64,000 nucleotides of DNA, taken from NCBI RefSeq assembly GCF_030269665.1, contig NZ_BSTS01000024.1, positions 34,443 to 98,442 on the forward strand, given 5' to 3'. Numbering within the stretch: the first letter of the stretch is position 1; each line of letters starts with the position of its first letter. Below the pieces are notes generated by a model. The model made no database searches and was not told where the DNA came from. It saw nothing but the letters and a program-made list of their open reading frames with translations. A program made the translations under genes and the position numbers. Source of the DNA: Actinomycetospora sp. NBRC 106375 (GTDB taxonomy: Bacteria > Actinomycetota > Actinomycetes > Mycobacteriales > Pseudonocardiaceae). Of this stretch, positions 1 through 9,636 are shown in pieces.

Positions 1-65
1 TGGCGGTCGCCGTCGCATCGCTCACGGGCGCCATCGTGCCCGACGCCCCCGACGCCGTGCGATGA
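1..65 (+). CDS. C-terminal end of an unidentified protein (partial)
   Basis: The third frame is open from the window edge and ends in TGA at 63-65, giving a C-terminus of about 20 residues (AVAVASLTGAIVPDAPDAVR). Codons end mostly in G or C, as in the neighbouring genes. It converges on the M20 peptidase gene, with only 22 bp between the stops. Too little is visible to name a family. Confidence 0.5.
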   Translation, partial: AVAVASLTGAIVPDAPDAVR

Positions 66-87
66 GGATCCTTTCCGGCCGGGTTCG

Positions 88-1308
88 TCAGCCCCCGAGT
101 GACGCCAGGGCCGCGTGGACGAGCGTGCGCACGCCGACCGGCAGAGCGCGCTCGTCGAGATCGAACGTCGGCTGGTGGATGTCGGACATGTCCCCGACGC
201 CGGACCACACCCCGAGCCGTCCCATCGCCCCGGGCACGTGCTCGAGGTACCAGCCGAAGTCCTCGCCGCCACTGGACTGCTCGGTGCCCACCGCCGCGTC
301 CAGGCCGTTCGCCCGCTGCGCGGCCAGGGCCAGCAGGTCGGCCGAGACGGCGTCGTTGACCACCGGCGGCACGCCGCGGCGGTGCTCGAGCACGTAGCCG
401 ACGCCCGTCGGGGCGAGCAGCGCGGTGACCAGCGAGCGCACCAGCGGCTCGAGCTCGTTCCAGGTCGCGTGCTGCGCCGTGCGCAGGGTGCCCGCCAGCA
501 CGCCCTGCTGCGGGACGGCGTTGGCCGCGTGACCGGCCTGGACCGTGCCCCACACCAGCACCGTGCCCGAGCGCGGGTCGACCCGGCGCGAGAGCAGATC
601 GGGCAGGCCGGTGATGACGGTGCCGAGCGCGTGCACGAGGTCCGCCGTGAGGTGCGGGCGCGAGGTGTGCCCGCCCGGGGAGGTCAGGCGCAGCTCGAGC
701 ATGTCGCAGGCCGAGGTGATGGCCCCGGTGCGCGTGCCGACCTTGCCGACCTCCAGGCGCGGGTCGCAGTGCAGCGCGAAGATGCGGTCGACGTCGGCGA
801 TGGCGTCCGCGGCGATGGCGTCGAGCGCGCCGCCGGGCTGCACCTCCTCGGCCGGCTGGAAGATCAGCCGCACCCGGCCGGGCAGCGACGGCGCCGACGC
901 CAGCGCGAGGCCGGCGCCGAGCAGCATCGCCGTGTGCGCGTCGTGACCGCACATGTGGGCGACACCGGGCACCCGCGAGGCGTACGGGACGTCGTTCTGC
1001 TCCTGCAGGGGCAGGGCGTCGAGGTCCGCGCGCAGCGCGACGGTGCGGGGGCCCTGGCCGACGTCGCAGATCAGCCCGGTGCCGGGCAGCAGCCTCGGCG
1101 CCAGGCCCGCGGCCGCGAGCGTCTCGGCGACCAGGCGGGTCGTCTCGTGCTCGCGGCGGGCCAGCTCGGGGCGCGCGTGCAGCGTGCGGCGCCAGCCGAG
1201 GACGTCGTCGGCGTGGGCGGCGAGCCACCGGTCGATCCACTCCGGGCCGTTGCCTACACCGAGGTCGGCCACGTGGGCCGGCACCGGGTGAGGCTCAGCC
1301 AGAGTCAT
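88..1308 (-). CDS. M20-family amidohydrolase (AmiA/AmiB-like)
   Basis: A 406-residue metal-dependent amidohydrolase of the N-acyl-amino-acid/hippurate hydrolase type, expected to release an amino acid or related amine from an N-acyl substrate in the cytoplasm. Visible family signatures are RADLDALPLQE (about 93-103), the metal-ligand segment CGHDAHT (120-126) and FQPAEE (150-155), followed by the dimerisation domain and the SGGEDF motif near the C-terminus. The ATG at 1308 is chosen because AGGAGG lies just upstream; the frame stays open further upstream, but that extension has no such support. A purine nucleoside phosphorylase follows nearby, as in the mycobacterial amiA1-amiB1-deoD neighbourhood, although here a kinase gene lies between. 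The exact substrate is unknown. Confidence 0.85.
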   Translation of the reverse strand: MTLAEPHPVPAHVADLGVGNGPEWIDRWLAAHADDVLGWRRTLHARPELARREHETTRLVAETLAAAGLAPRLLPGTGLICDVGQGPRTVALRADLDALPLQEQNDVPYASRVPGVAHMCGHDAHTAMLLGAGLALASAPSLPGRVRLIFQPAEEVQPGGALDAIAADAIADVDRIFALHCDPRLEVGKVGTRTGAITSACDMLELRLTSPGGHTSRPHLTADLVHALGTVITGLPDLLSRRVDPRSGTVLVWGTVQAGHAANAVPQQGVLAGTLRTAQHATWNELEPLVRSLVTALLAPTGVGYVLEHRRGVPPVVNDAVSADLLALAAQRANGLDAAVGTEQSSGGEDFGWYLEHVPGAMGRLGVWSGVGDMSDIHQPTFDLDERALPVGVRTLVHAALASLGG

Positions 1309-1595
1309 CGAACACACCTCCTGTGTCGGGCTCGTGATGAGTCCGACTGTCCGGCCCAGCATGCCTGCGCCGGACGGCGGTTGCGGGCTCACGGCGCCCC
1401 CTCGCGGCGAAGGGTCGCGAACGCGCTGTGTGCGGCGCGCCACCCCGGAGAGCGATCCGACGAACGGCCGGTCGGCGCAGGTCACCGGCGTGCCCGGCCG
1501 CTGCCCGGCGATCGACGTCCGTCCGTCGCAGCCCGTCGACCGCCGGGTACCCCCGACGTGGTCCGGCCAGCGGTCGGCGTTGCCATCATGGAGTC

Positions 1596-4500
1596 GTGAG
1601 CCCCGCATCCGCCGACGCGGCCGGCCCCCGCCGGATCGTCGGGCGCTACCGCCTCGAGCACGAGCTCGGCCGCGGTGCCATGGGCACGGTGTGGTCCGCG
1701 TACGACGAGGTCCTGCACCGTCCCGTCGCCGTCAAGGAGGTGCGCCTGTCGTCCGTCCCGGTCGGCGAGCGCGCCATCGTGCGCGAGCGCACCCTGCGCG
1801 AGGCACGGGCCACCGCGATGCTCTCCCACCCCAACGTCGTCACGCTCTACGACGTCGTCGAGGTGGCCTCCGAGCCCTACGTCGTCATGGAGCTGCTGCC
1901 CTCGCGCAGCCTCGCCAGCTACATCGGCGAGCGCGGGACCCTCAGCCAGCCCGAGGCCGCCGAGATCGGGTCGGCCGTGGCGTCGGCCCTGCAGACCGCG
2001 CACCGGGCGGGCATCACCCACCGTGACGTCAAGCCCGGCAACGTCCTGATCGGCGAGAACGGGCAGATCAAGCTCACCGACTTCGGCATCGCCCGCAACG
2101 CCGCTGAGCAGTCCATGACGCAGACCGGCACGGTGCTGGGCTCGCCCCCGTACATCGCACCCGAGGTCGCGATGGGCCGCGCGGTCGGTCCCGCCGCCGA
2201 CCTGTGGGGGCTCGGCGCCACGCTCTTCGCCTGTCTGGAGGGACGCCCGCCGTACGACGCGGGCGACCCGGTCGGCACGGTCACCGAGGTCGTGCACGGC
2301 GAGGTCCCGGTGCCCTCGGGCCGCGGTCCGGTGGTCGACGTCGTCCGCGGGCTGATGGTCAAGGACCCGACGCTGCGCATGCCGCTCGCGGCCGTGCGCC
2401 GGCGCCTGCGCCCGCTGCTCTCCGACCCCGAGGGACCCGTCCTCGCCGCGCCCGTCTCGCCGCGCACGGCCGCCTTCCGCCTGCCGCCGCAGGGCGCCCC
2501 GAGCGACCAGGCGGGTCTGATCCCGGTCCCCGGCCAGCAGCCGTCCGGCCCCCCCTCGGGACCCACGCCCCGGCCCCCGGGAAAGGGCCCGGCGGGCACG
2601 CTCGTCGAGGGCTCGCCCGACCAGCCCTCGCCCGGCCCGCGGCCACGCACCGACCGGCGCCCCTCACCCGGCCCGCGCACGGGTCCGGAGGCGACGCCCG
2701 CGGCCGCGGCGGCTGCGGCGGCGTCGGCGTCGGCGTCGGCGATCGAGGAGAAGGGCGAGACGGCGCCCGCCGAGGAGCCGGAGACCGCGGAGAAGCGGGT
2801 TGACGCCGGTGGAGCACCGGCCACGGACGTCCCGGGCCCGCCCGCCGGCGGCGAACAGGACGCGACACCACCGGGTGACGAGTCCGGGGACACGCCCGCG
2901 GCGGCGTCCGACGCGGCGGTCGCGGCGACCGGCACGGAGCCCGCCGGCGCGGAGGACACACCGGACGCGGCGGCCTCCCGGGCGGCGGCGGCCGCGGAGC
3001 CCGAGGACGCGGAACCGGCGGGATCGGCCGGCGCGACCTCCCCGGCCGCCGGGACATCCGACGACGAGGACGCCCCGGCCGGCGGGGACGGCGCGGGGCG
3101 GGGCGCCGAGAAGGGCGCCGGCGACACCGATGGCGCCGACGCCGACGGTGCCGACGGCGTGGGGCCCGCGGCGGTGGCCGCCGGCGCGGCCGTGGCCGCC
3201 GCCGGTGCCGCGGCACGGACGACGGCCGGCGACGGGGCCGAGGCGGACGCCGAGAACGAGGCGGCCGACGCCGCCGGCGAGGCGGCCGAGGCCGGCGCGA
3301 CGCCCGGTGGGCAGCCCGCCGCCGGGGACGGGGACGCCACGGGGGACGACGCCGCGGACCCGATGGCGACCGTGGAGCGCGCCGACGGCGTGACGCCGGA
3401 CCCGGCCGGCGCCCGCCCGGACGCCGCGGTGGACGCGCCCGACGAGGCGGCGGACCGGGGCACCGCGACGCCCACCGGCACGACCACCGGCACGACCACT
3501 GGCGCCACCAGCGGCGACGCCCCTGGGACGACCACCGGCACGTCCACCGGCTCGGCCGCCGGCACGTCCACCGGCTCGACCATCGGCGAGACCTCCGACG
3601 GGACCACCGACGACGCCCCCGACAAGGCCTCGGCCGAGGCGACGGACGAGGCCGCCCCGAAGGGCTCGTCCGAGGCCGCCGACGAGACCACGGGGACGAC
3701 GTCGGACACGTCCGACGCCGGCGACCGGGACGCCGCCGACGCCTCCGCCGACGCCTCCGCCGGCGCCACGGGCACGGCCTCCGGGAAGACCCCGGACGAC
3801 GAGGACGAGGCCGGGGACGAGACCGCCGACCGGGTCACCGACCCGAAGGCCGGCGCCGCGACGGGGACGGCCGGCAACGGTGCCGCCGCGCGCGGGCCGT
3901 CACCACCGAGCGATGCCGAGACGACGATGGTCGGCCCGCGGGTGCCCGCGTCGGAGGACGTGACGCGGACCGTGCGGCGCCCGCCGCCGCCCCCGCCGCG
4001 CACCGGCCCGCCCGGCCGCTGGACGCCGCCGGGCGGGGCACCGGCGCCCGCGTGGCGACCGGCCCCACCGCGCCCGGCCGCGGCGGGCACCGGCACCGGG
4101 TCCACCCAGGGCGGCCCGGGCCAGCCGCTGGCGGCCGATCCCGGGCCCCTGCCGTTCACGCCGTCCCCGCACCCGCCGGCCCCGCCGAAGCGCTCGCCGT
4201 GGGCCGTCGTCGCCGTCGTCGCGCTGCTGGTGCTCATGGCGGCGCTCGGAGCGGTCGGCGCCTACGCCCTGACGCGGTCGCTGGCCGGCCAGGGTCCGCT
4301 CACGTCGACCCTGCGCCCGGCGGGGCCGGAGGTCGCGAACACCCTGCTCATCGCGCACGCCGACACCGACGAGCGCTACAGCGGCACCGGGCTGGGGTTC
4401 AGCGCCCTGGTGCCCGCGAACTGGCAGCAGTTCCGGCTGGAGCAGCAGGGCGGCGACATCGCCGTGCGGTTCGTCTCCCCGTCCGCGGACCGGGAGCTGC

Positions 4501-4826
4501 GCGTCGACCGCGTCGTCGGCTTCTACCCCGCCCAGCGGGCGTCCGACTACGCCGCGCTCCTCGCGCGTCCCGCGAGTCTCGGCGTCGACGGGAGCAGCGT
4601 CGGGCCCCTGGAGGCCGTCGGCACGGCGGCGCCGGGCCGGGAGCCGCCCCAGCAGATCGTCTACCGCACCGCGTCCGGCCCCGACGACCGGACGACGTGG
4701 ACGCGGCTCGTGCCCTCGGGCAACGACCTGTGGGTGGTGCGCCTGACCACCCCGAGCACCGACACGGCCGGGGCGGTCGAGCAGTTCCGGGCCGTGGCCG
4801 ACAGCTTCGCCGCACCGCCCCCCTAG
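1596..4826 (+). CDS. Receptor-type Ser/Thr protein kinase with very long low-complexity linker
   Basis: A 1076-residue Hanks-type kinase. The glycine loop GRGAMG is at 25-30, the ATP-binding lysine at K47 (VAVKEV), the catalytic HRDVKPGN at 142-149 (D144) and DFG at 162-164. The kinase domain ends near 280. About 580 residues follow that are rich in Ala, Asp, Glu, Gly, Thr and Pro, including Thr-Gly repeats such as TGTTTGTTTGA. A single membrane segment lies at about 869-893, with a C-terminal domain of about 180 residues outside the cell. The GTG start gives the usual short lead into [12 protein letters not shown]; longer in-frame starts add arginine-rich sequence typical of noncoding frames. 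The kinase end resembles actinobacterial Pkn proteins, but the linker is much longer than in PknB or PknD. The extracellular ligand is unknown. Confidence 0.9.
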   Translation: MSPASADAAGPRRIVGRYRLEHELGRGAMGTVWSAYDEVLHRPVAVKEVRLSSVPVGERAIVRERTLREARATAMLSHPNVVTLYDVVEVASEPYVVMELLPSRSLASYIGERGTLSQPEAAEIGSAVASALQTAHRAGITHRDVKPGNVLIGENGQIKLTDFGIARNAAEQSMTQTGTVLGSPPYIAPEVAMGRAVGPAADLWGLGATLFACLEGRPPYDAGDPVGTVTEVVHGEVPVPSGRGPVVDVVRGLMVKDPTLRMPLAAVRRRLRPLLSDPEGPVLAAPVSPRTAAFRLPPQGAPSDQAGLIPVPGQQPSGPPSGPTPRPPGKGPAGTLVEGSPDQPSPGPRPRTDRRPSPGPRTGPEATPAAAAAAAASASASAIEEKGETAPAEEPETAEKRVDAGGAPATDVPGPPAGGEQDATPPGDESGDTPAAASDAAVAATGTEPAGAEDTPDAAASRAAAAAEPEDAEPAGSAGATSPAAGTSDDEDAPAGGDGAGRGAEKGAGDTDGADADGADGVGPAAVAAGAAVAAAGAAARTTAGDGAEADAENEAADAAGEAAEAGATPGGQPAAGDGDATGDDAADPMATVERADGVTPDPAGARPDAAVDAPDEAADRGTATPTGTTTGTTTGATSGDAPGTTTGTSTGSAAGTSTGSTIGETSDGTTDDAPDKASAEATDEAAPKGSSEAADETTGTTSDTSDAGDRDAADASADASAGATGTASGKTPDDEDEAGDETADRVTDPKAGAATGTAGNGAAARGPSPPSDAETTMVGPRVPASEDVTRTVRRPPPPPPRTGPPGRWTPPGGAPAPAWRPAPPRPAAAGTGTGSTQGGPGQPLAADPGPLPFTPSPHPPAPPKRSPWAVVAVVALLVLMAALGAVGAYALTRSLAGQGPLTSTLRPAGPEVANTLLIAHADTDERYSGTGLGFSALVPANWQQFRLEQQGGDIAVRFVSPSADRELRVDRVVGFYPAQRASDYAALLARPASLGVDGSSVGPLEAVGTAAPGREPPQQIVYRTASGPDDRTTWTRLVPSGNDLWVVRLTTPSTDTAGAVEQFRAVADSFAAPPP

Positions 4827-4836
4827 GCTCCGCGCG

Positions 4837-5667
4837 ATGACGGAGATCGACCCCCTGGTCCCCGCGCTGCCCGCGCCCGAGGACGCCGCCGCCGAGCTGG
4901 CGAAACGCACCGGCGCCCTGACCCACGACGTCGCCGTGGTGCTCGGCTCCGGCTGGCGCGCCGCGGCGGACGCGTTCGGTCCGCCGGTCGCCGAGATCCC
5001 GGTCGCGGAGCTGCCCGGGTTCACCCCGCCCGGCGCGCCCGACCACGCGGGCGTGGCCCGGTCGGTCGACGTCGGCGGCCACCGTGTGCTGATCCTGCTG
5101 GGGCGCACGCACCTCTACGAGGGCTACAGCCCGGCGCAGGTCGTGCACCCGGTGCGGACCGCGTGCGCCGCCGGCGCCCGCACCGTCGTGCTCACCAACG
5201 CCGCGGGCGGCATCGACCCGTCGTACGCCGTCGGGCAACCGGTCCTGGTGTCCGACCACCTCAACCTCACGACGAGCTCGCCGCTGATCGGGCCGGACTT
5301 CGTCGACCTCACCGACGCCTACGACCCGGGCCTGCGGGCCCTCGCGCGCGAGATCGACCCCGACCTCGTCGAGGGCGTCTACGCCGGGCTGCGGGGCCCG
5401 CACTTCGAGACCCCGGCCGAGATCCGCATGCTGCGGACGCTGGGCGCGGACCTCGTGGGGATGTCGACGGTGCTGGAGACGATCGCGGCGCGGGCGGCGG
5501 GCGCGCGGGTCGCCGCGGTGGCGCTGGTCAGCAACCCCGCAGCCGGCACGGTCGACGCGCCGATCGACCACCTCGCGGTGATCGACGCCGTGCACGCCGC
5601 GGCCGCCCGCACCGGCACGCTGCTCGCGCGCCTCGTCCGGGCCACGCTGGAGGACCCCGACCGATGA
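4837..5667 (+). CDS. punA: Purine nucleoside phosphorylase
   Basis: A 276-residue family-2 purine nucleoside phosphorylase, which splits (deoxy)inosine and guanosine with phosphate in purine salvage. The phosphate-binding start VVLGSGW (34-40), the RTHLYEG segment, TNAAGGI and the C-terminal [14 protein letters not shown] follow the trimeric PNP pattern and length. The ATG lies 10 bp after the kinase stop, and the stop overlaps the next start (ATGA), so the three genes may be co-transcribed. Mycobacterial homologues are annotated deoD or punA. Confidence 0.9.
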   Translation: MTEIDPLVPALPAPEDAAAELAKRTGALTHDVAVVLGSGWRAAADAFGPPVAEIPVAELPGFTPPGAPDHAGVARSVDVGGHRVLILLGRTHLYEGYSPAQVVHPVRTACAAGARTVVLTNAAGGIDPSYAVGQPVLVSDHLNLTTSSPLIGPDFVDLTDAYDPGLRALAREIDPDLVEGVYAGLRGPHFETPAEIRMLRTLGADLVGMSTVLETIAARAAGARVAAVALVSNPAAGTVDAPIDHLAVIDAVHAAAARTGTLLARLVRATLEDPDR

Positions 5668-6140
5668 CCCGGCTGCTGGTGGTGCACCACACCCCCTCGC
5701 CGAGCCTGCACGAGCTGCTCACGGCCGTGCTGGAGGGCGCCGGCACCGACGAGATCGAGGCCGACGTGGAGGTCGTGGCCCGCCCGGCCCTGACCGCCGG
5801 CGCGGCGGACGCGCTCGACTGCGACGCCGTCGTGCTCGGCACCCCGGCGAACATCGGGACGATGTCGGGCGCGCTCAAGCACTTCTTCGACCAGGTCTAC
5901 TACCCGTGCCTCGACCAGACCGCGGGACGGCCGTTCGGCCTGTACGTGCACGGCGGGTCGGACACCGCGGGCGCGGTGCGCGACATCCTGCGGATCACCG
6001 GTGCGCTGGGCTGGGAGCAGGTCGCCGAGGTCTGTGAGTCCACGGGCGAGATCGGCACCGCCGAGCGCGAGGCGGCGTGGGAGCTGGGCGCCACCGTCGC
6101 GCTCCAGGCGGCGGAGCGAACGGGGACTTCGCGCGCATAG
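5664..6140 (+). CDS. Flavodoxin-like NAD(P)H oxidoreductase
   Basis: A 158-residue flavodoxin-fold protein. The N-terminal strand [17 protein letters not shown] carries the FMN phosphate loop, and [19 protein letters not shown] (about 60-78) is the second FMN loop seen in NAD(P)H:quinone reductase and WrbA-like families. It starts in the ATGA overlap with the PNP gene, indicating translational coupling. The last codons and the TAG stop lie inside a short dispersed repeat (6119-6149), so the extreme C-terminus (ERTGTSRA) may be repeat-derived. Electron donor and substrate cannot be told from sequence. Confidence 0.75.
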   Translation: MTRLLVVHHTPSPSLHELLTAVLEGAGTDEIEADVEVVARPALTAGAADALDCDAVVLGTPANIGTMSGALKHFFDQVYYPCLDQTAGRPFGLYVHGGSDTAGAVRDILRITGALGWEQVAEVCESTGEIGTAEREAAWELGATVALQAAERTGTSRA

Positions 6141-6149
6141 ACGCAGCGA
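6119..6149 (+). repeat. Dispersed 31-bp repeat, copy 1
   Basis: The sequence beginning AACGGGGACTTCG and ending GCAGCGA matches 25116-25146 at 28 of 31 positions. This copy overlaps the end of the flavodoxin gene and supplies its TAG stop. The function is unknown. Confidence 0.65.
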
Positions 6150-6218
6150 ACGCCACGTTCGCCGCAACCCGGCAGGGCTCGCGGGCATGTGTGGGCGCGC
6201 GCGGGCGTTGGCGGGGGC

Positions 6219-7154
6219 ATGACATCGCGAGCCGTGCAGTACAGGCGTTTCGGCGGGCCCGAGGTCCTCGAGGTCGTCGACCGTGAGGACCCGGTGCCCG
6301 GCGAGGGCCAGGTCCGCCTCGCCGTGCGCGCCGCGGCGGTGAACCCGCTCGACTGGAAGCTCCGCTCCGGCGGGATGGCCAAGGAGGACGCCCCGCCGCA
6401 GCCACGCGTGCCCGGGTTCGACGTCGCCGGGGTCGTCGAGGCGGTCGGGGACGGCGTCACGACGCTCGCCGTGGGCGACGAGGTGCTGGGCAAGTCGGTC
6501 GGCGGGGCCTACGCGGAGAAGGCGCTGGCCGACGCGAAGGCGCTGGTGCGCAAGCCCGCCGAGGTGTCGTGGGAGGTGGCCGCGTCGCTGCCCGTCGTCA
6601 TCACGACGGCCTACCGGGCGCTCGCCGCGCTGGGCCTGGGCGAGGGCGACCACACCGGCACCACGCTGATCGTCGACGGAGCGTCGGGCGGGGTCGGCGT
6701 CTATGCCGTCCAGCTGGCCGTCTCGCGCGGCGCGACCGTGGTCGGCACCGCGAGCCCGGCCCACCAGGACGAGGTCCGCGCGGTCGGGGCGACGCCGGTG
6801 GTCTACGGCGACGGGCTCGTCGACCGGGTCCGCGCGATGGCCCCGCAGGGTGTCGACCTCGCGTTCGAGACCGCGGGCAAGGGCGCCCTGCGCGACCTCG
6901 TGACGCTCGTCGGCTCGCCCGAGAAGGCCATCACGATCGCCGACTACGCGGGGTCCCAGGAGCTGGGCGTCGTGTTCACCTCCGGCGGCGACCCCGACGA
7001 GGAGACGCGGGCGCTGGCCGACGGCGTGGCCCGCGTCGCCGACGGCCGATTCCGCACCACCGCCGTCGTCACCTACCCCCTGGACCAGGCCGGCCAGGCC
7101 CAGGACGACAACCAGCACGGCCGCGTCAGCGGCAAGCTCGTCCTGGTCCCGTAG
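6219..7154 (+). CDS. Quinone oxidoreductase / zinc-independent medium-chain dehydrogenase
   Basis: A 311-residue medium-chain reductase of the NADPH:quinone oxidoreductase group. It begins with RAVQYRRFGGPEVLEVVD, the classic Qor N-terminus, has the AVNPLDWKLRSG segment, and a Rossmann nucleotide loop DGASGGVGVYAVQLA around 155. The zinc ligands of true alcohol dehydrogenases are absent. The ATG at 6219 is preferred over the in-frame upstream start at 6189 because homology begins there and a GGCGGGGGC purine-rich stretch precedes it. It ends directly against a large palindrome facing rsmI. The substrate is unknown; the role is probably detoxification of reactive carbonyls or quinones. Confidence 0.85.
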   Translation: MTSRAVQYRRFGGPEVLEVVDREDPVPGEGQVRLAVRAAAVNPLDWKLRSGGMAKEDAPPQPRVPGFDVAGVVEAVGDGVTTLAVGDEVLGKSVGGAYAEKALADAKALVRKPAEVSWEVAASLPVVITTAYRALAALGLGEGDHTGTTLIVDGASGGVGVYAVQLAVSRGATVVGTASPAHQDEVRAVGATPVVYGDGLVDRVRAMAPQGVDLAFETAGKGALRDLVTLVGSPEKAITIADYAGSQELGVVFTSGGDPDEETRALADGVARVADGRFRTTAVVTYPLDQAGQAQDDNQHGRVSGKLVLVP

Positions 7155-7155
7155 G

Positions 7156-7201
7156 TATGTGAGCAGTTGGCGCCCTCATGGGGTCGCCAACTACTCACGT
7201 G
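7156..7201. repeat. Palindromic repeat P, copy 1 (likely bidirectional terminator)
   Basis: An inverted repeat with arms starting ATGTGAGCAGTTGGCG and a 4-base loop, carrying a few mismatches. It lies between the convergent qor-like gene and rsmI, and its right arm supplies the rsmI TAG stop. Near-identical copies occur at 33669-33714 and 63265-63308. Confidence 0.85.
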
Positions 7202-8048
7202 CCCGGAGCGCCGCGTCGTAGAGGGCCTTGGTGGAGACGCCGTGGGCCTCGCCGACCTCGCGCGCGGCGTCGCGCATCTTGCGCCCGTCCGCCACGAGCC
7301 CGAGCACCTCCGCCGCGAGGTCCTCGGGCTCGGGCGTCACCGGCGTCGCGGGGGCGAGCACCACCGTGATCTCGCCGAGCACGTCGCGCGCGGACGCCCA
7401 GGCCGAGACCTCCGCGAGCGAGCCGCGCACGACCTCCTCGTGGGTCTTCGTCAGCTCCCGGCAGATCGCCGCGCGGCGCTCCCCGCCCAGTTCGGCGACC
7501 GCGACCACCAGCAGCGACGCGAGCCGGCGCGGCGACTCGAAGAAGATCGTCGTCCGCGTCTCGGCGGCCAGCGTCCGCAGCCAGGTGCGCCGCGGCCGGT
7601 CGTCGCGCGGCGCGAAGCCCTCGAAGCAGAACCGGTCGCTCGGCAGGCCCGAGACGGCGAGCGCCGCGAGCACCGCGGACGGGCCGGGCAGGCAGCGCAC
7701 GGGCAGGCCGGCCCCGACGCAGGCGGTCACGACGCGGTAGCCGGGGTCGGACACGACCGGCATCCCCCCGTCGCTGACCACCAGCACCGTCGCGCCGTCG
7801 CGGATCGCCGCGACCAGCTCCGGCGTCCGGCCGCGCTCGGCCCGCTCGTCGAACCGCACCAGGCGCCCGCCGACCGTGACGCCCAGCGACGCGGCCAGGC
7901 GCCCCAGGCGTCGCGTGTCCTCGGCGGCGACCACGTCGGCCGTGGCCAGGGCGTCGCGCAGGCGCGCCGAGGCGTCCGCGGGGTCCCCGAGCGGGACACC
8001 AGCCAGAAGGAGGACCCCCTCCGACACCCCGTCCGACACCGCCGCCAC
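7191..8048 (-). CDS. rsmI: 16S rRNA (cytidine-1402-2'-O)-methyltransferase
   Basis: A 285-residue SAM-dependent tetrapyrrole-methylase-fold enzyme that methylates the ribose of C1402 in 16S rRNA. Family landmarks are LAGVPLGDPADASARL near the start, VVAAEDTRR, SDGGMPVVSDPGYRVV (the family usually has SDAGTP here) and LPGPSAVLAALAVSGLPSDRFCFEGF. The start is placed at the GTG at 8048 because TAGGGT lies 7 nt upstream, which suits a leaderless transcript. GTGs at 8039 and 8027 are alternatives. It is divergent from pmt with overlapping -10 boxes, the same pair as in mycobacteria. The stop codon lies within palindrome P. Confidence 0.9.
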   Translation of the reverse strand: MAAVSDGVSEGVLLLAGVPLGDPADASARLRDALATADVVAAEDTRRLGRLAASLGVTVGGRLVRFDERAERGRTPELVAAIRDGATVLVVSDGGMPVVSDPGYRVVTACVGAGLPVRCLPGPSAVLAALAVSGLPSDRFCFEGFAPRDDRPRRTWLRTLAAETRTTIFFESPRRLASLLVVAVAELGGERRAAICRELTKTHEEVVRGSLAEVSAWASARDVLGEITVVLAPATPVTPEPEDLAAEVLGLVADGRKMRDAAREVGEAHGVSTKALYDAALRARE

Positions 8049-8055
8049 GGCGCGA

Positions 8056-8065
8056 ACCCTACGAT
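8056..8065. promoter_or_regulatory. Overlapping divergent -10 boxes of rsmI and pmt
   Basis: TACGAT (8060-8065) reads toward pmt, with 8 nt to its GTG. TAGGGT (minus strand, 8061-8056) reads toward rsmI, with 7 nt to its GTG. Both would yield nearly leaderless mRNAs, and polymerase could probably occupy only one direction at a time. Confidence 0.5.
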
Positions 8066-8073
8066 CGGAGCCC

Positions 8074-9636
8074 GTGACGGCCACCATCGCGCGCCCGGCA
8101 CCCCCGCCGGCGGCTCTCCCGGCCCCCCGGGACGCCCCGGCCGTCGCGCAGCTCCTCGGGCGCCCGATGCCCACCGACCGCCTGCGCGGCTGGGTGGTCG
8201 CGCTCGTGCTCACGGTCGTGGGGGGCGTGGTCCGCTTCTGGGACATCGGCTGGCCCAGCGACCAGGGCACACCGATCTTCGACGAGAAGCACTACGTGCC
8301 CCAGTCGTGGCAGGTGCTGCGCAACGGCGGGTACGAGGACAACCCCGGCTACGAGCTCGTCGTCCACCCGCCGCTGTCGAAGCAGCTCATGGCCGTCGGC
8401 CAGTGGATCTTCGGCTACGACCCGGTGGGCTGGCGGGTCGCCTCGGCGCTCGCGGGCACGATCTGCGTGCTCGTGATCATCCGGGCCGGGCGGCGGCTGA
8501 CGCGCTCGACGCTGCTGGGCGGCCTGGCCGGCGTGCTGCTCATCGCCGACGGCGTCAGCCACGTCTCCGCGCGCGTCGGGATGATCGACATCTTCCCGAC
8601 CGTCTTCGTCCTCATGGCGTTCGCCGCGCTGCTGGTCGACCGCGACGACGTGCGGTCGCGCCTGGCGGTGGTCGTCGCCGAGGGCCGGATCGCCCAGAGC
8701 GTCTACGGGCCGCGGCTCGGCGTGCGGTGGTGGCGGCTGGCCGCCGGCGTCTGCATCGGGCTCTCGCTCGCCGCGAAGTGGTCGGGCCTGTACTACATCC
8801 TCTTCTTCGGGGCCCTGCTGATCGGGTTCGACGCCGCCGCGCGCCGCGCGGCCGGGGTCGCGCGTCCGTTCGTCGGGACGCTGGTGCGCGACGTCGCCCC
8901 CGCAGTCTGGGCGTTCGTCGCGGTGCCGGTGCTCTGCTACCTCGCGAGCTGGATGCCGTGGATCGCCAGCGAGACCGGCACCGACCGCCACGCCGTCGGC
9001 CAGCAGCTCCCGGTGGGCGGACCGACGGGCCTCCTGCCGGACTGGCTGCGCGGCCTGGCGTACTACAGCACCAAGGTCCTCGAGTTCCACGCCACGCTCG
9101 ACACCCCCCGCGGCAACCCGCACCCGTGGGAGTCCAAGCCGTGGACGTGGCCGATGGGTCTGCGCCCGATGCTCTACTACTACGAGTCGGGCACCGGCGA
9201 GCTCGGCTGCGGCGGGCCGTCGTGCGTCTCGGCGGTCATGCTCATCGGGACCCCGGCCCTGTGGTGGGTCTCGATCCCCGCGCTCGGCTGGTCGATCTGG
9301 CGGGTGATCACGGCGTTCGACTGGCGCCACGCCGCCGTCCTCGTCGGCTACGGCGCGGGCTTCCTGCCGTGGTTCACCAACATCGACCGGCAGATGTACT
9401 TCTTCTACATGACGCCGGTGGCGCCATTCCTGGTCCTCGCGGTCGTGCTCGCGCTCGGGGAGTTCCTGGGCCGTCGCGAACAAGGGCTCGAACGGCGGCG
9501 CACCGGCACGCTCGTCGTCGGCGTCTACACCGGCCTCGTCGTCGCGAACTTCGCCTGGCTGTGGCCGATCCTCGTCGGCACGTGGGTCACCGCGGACCGG
9601 TGGAACGCGGAGCTGTGGCTGCCGTCCTGGAAGTGA
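8074..9636 (+). CDS. pmt: Protein O-mannosyltransferase (GT39)
   Basis: A 520-residue polytopic membrane enzyme that transfers mannose from polyprenyl-phosphate-mannose to Ser/Thr of proteins during Sec export, as M. tuberculosis Rv1002c does. The first external loop has the essential acidic pair in PIFDEKHYVPQSW, followed by VVHPPLSKQL; later come LAAKWSGLYY and the C-terminal ATXXPW-like membrane segments. The GTG at 8074 gives the usual length and follows a TACGAT box. The 3' end overlaps the opposite-strand membrane protein gene by 50 bp. It forms the conserved divergent pair with rsmI. Confidence 0.92.
   Translation: MTATIARPAPPPAALPAPRDAPAVAQLLGRPMPTDRLRGWVVALVLTVVGGVVRFWDIGWPSDQGTPIFDEKHYVPQSWQVLRNGGYEDNPGYELVVHPPLSKQLMAVGQWIFGYDPVGWRVASALAGTICVLVIIRAGRRLTRSTLLGGLAGVLLIADGVSHVSARVGMIDIFPTVFVLMAFAALLVDRDDVRSRLAVVVAEGRIAQSVYGPRLGVRWWRLAAGVCIGLSLAAKWSGLYYILFFGALLIGFDAAARRAAGVARPFVGTLVRDVAPAVWAFVAVPVLCYLASWMPWIASETGTDRHAVGQQLPVGGPTGLLPDWLRGLAYYSTKVLEFHATLDTPRGNPHPWESKPWTWPMGLRPMLYYYESGTGELGCGGPSCVSAVMLIGTPALWWVSIPALGWSIWRVITAFDWRHAAVLVGYGAGFLPWFTNIDRQMYFFYMTPVAPFLVLAVVLALGEFLGRREQGLERRRTGTLVVGVYTGLVVANFAWLWPILVGTWVTADRWNAELWLPSWK

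Noticed and set aside
115..1599. Long open frame opposite the M20 amidohydrolase
   Set aside because: Arg/Gln/Val-rich shadow with no motifs; the minus strand encodes a recognisable enzyme with a ribosome site.
1919..4237. 772-codon open frame antisense to the kinase linker
   Set aside because: Ser/Ala/Pro-rich mirror of the GC-rich kinase linker with no domain; the forward frame has a clear kinase and membrane segment.
9587..9636. Frameshift or misassembly at the pmt end
   Set aside because: The 50-bp overlap with the convergent membrane gene is compatible with both reading frames and good codon use.
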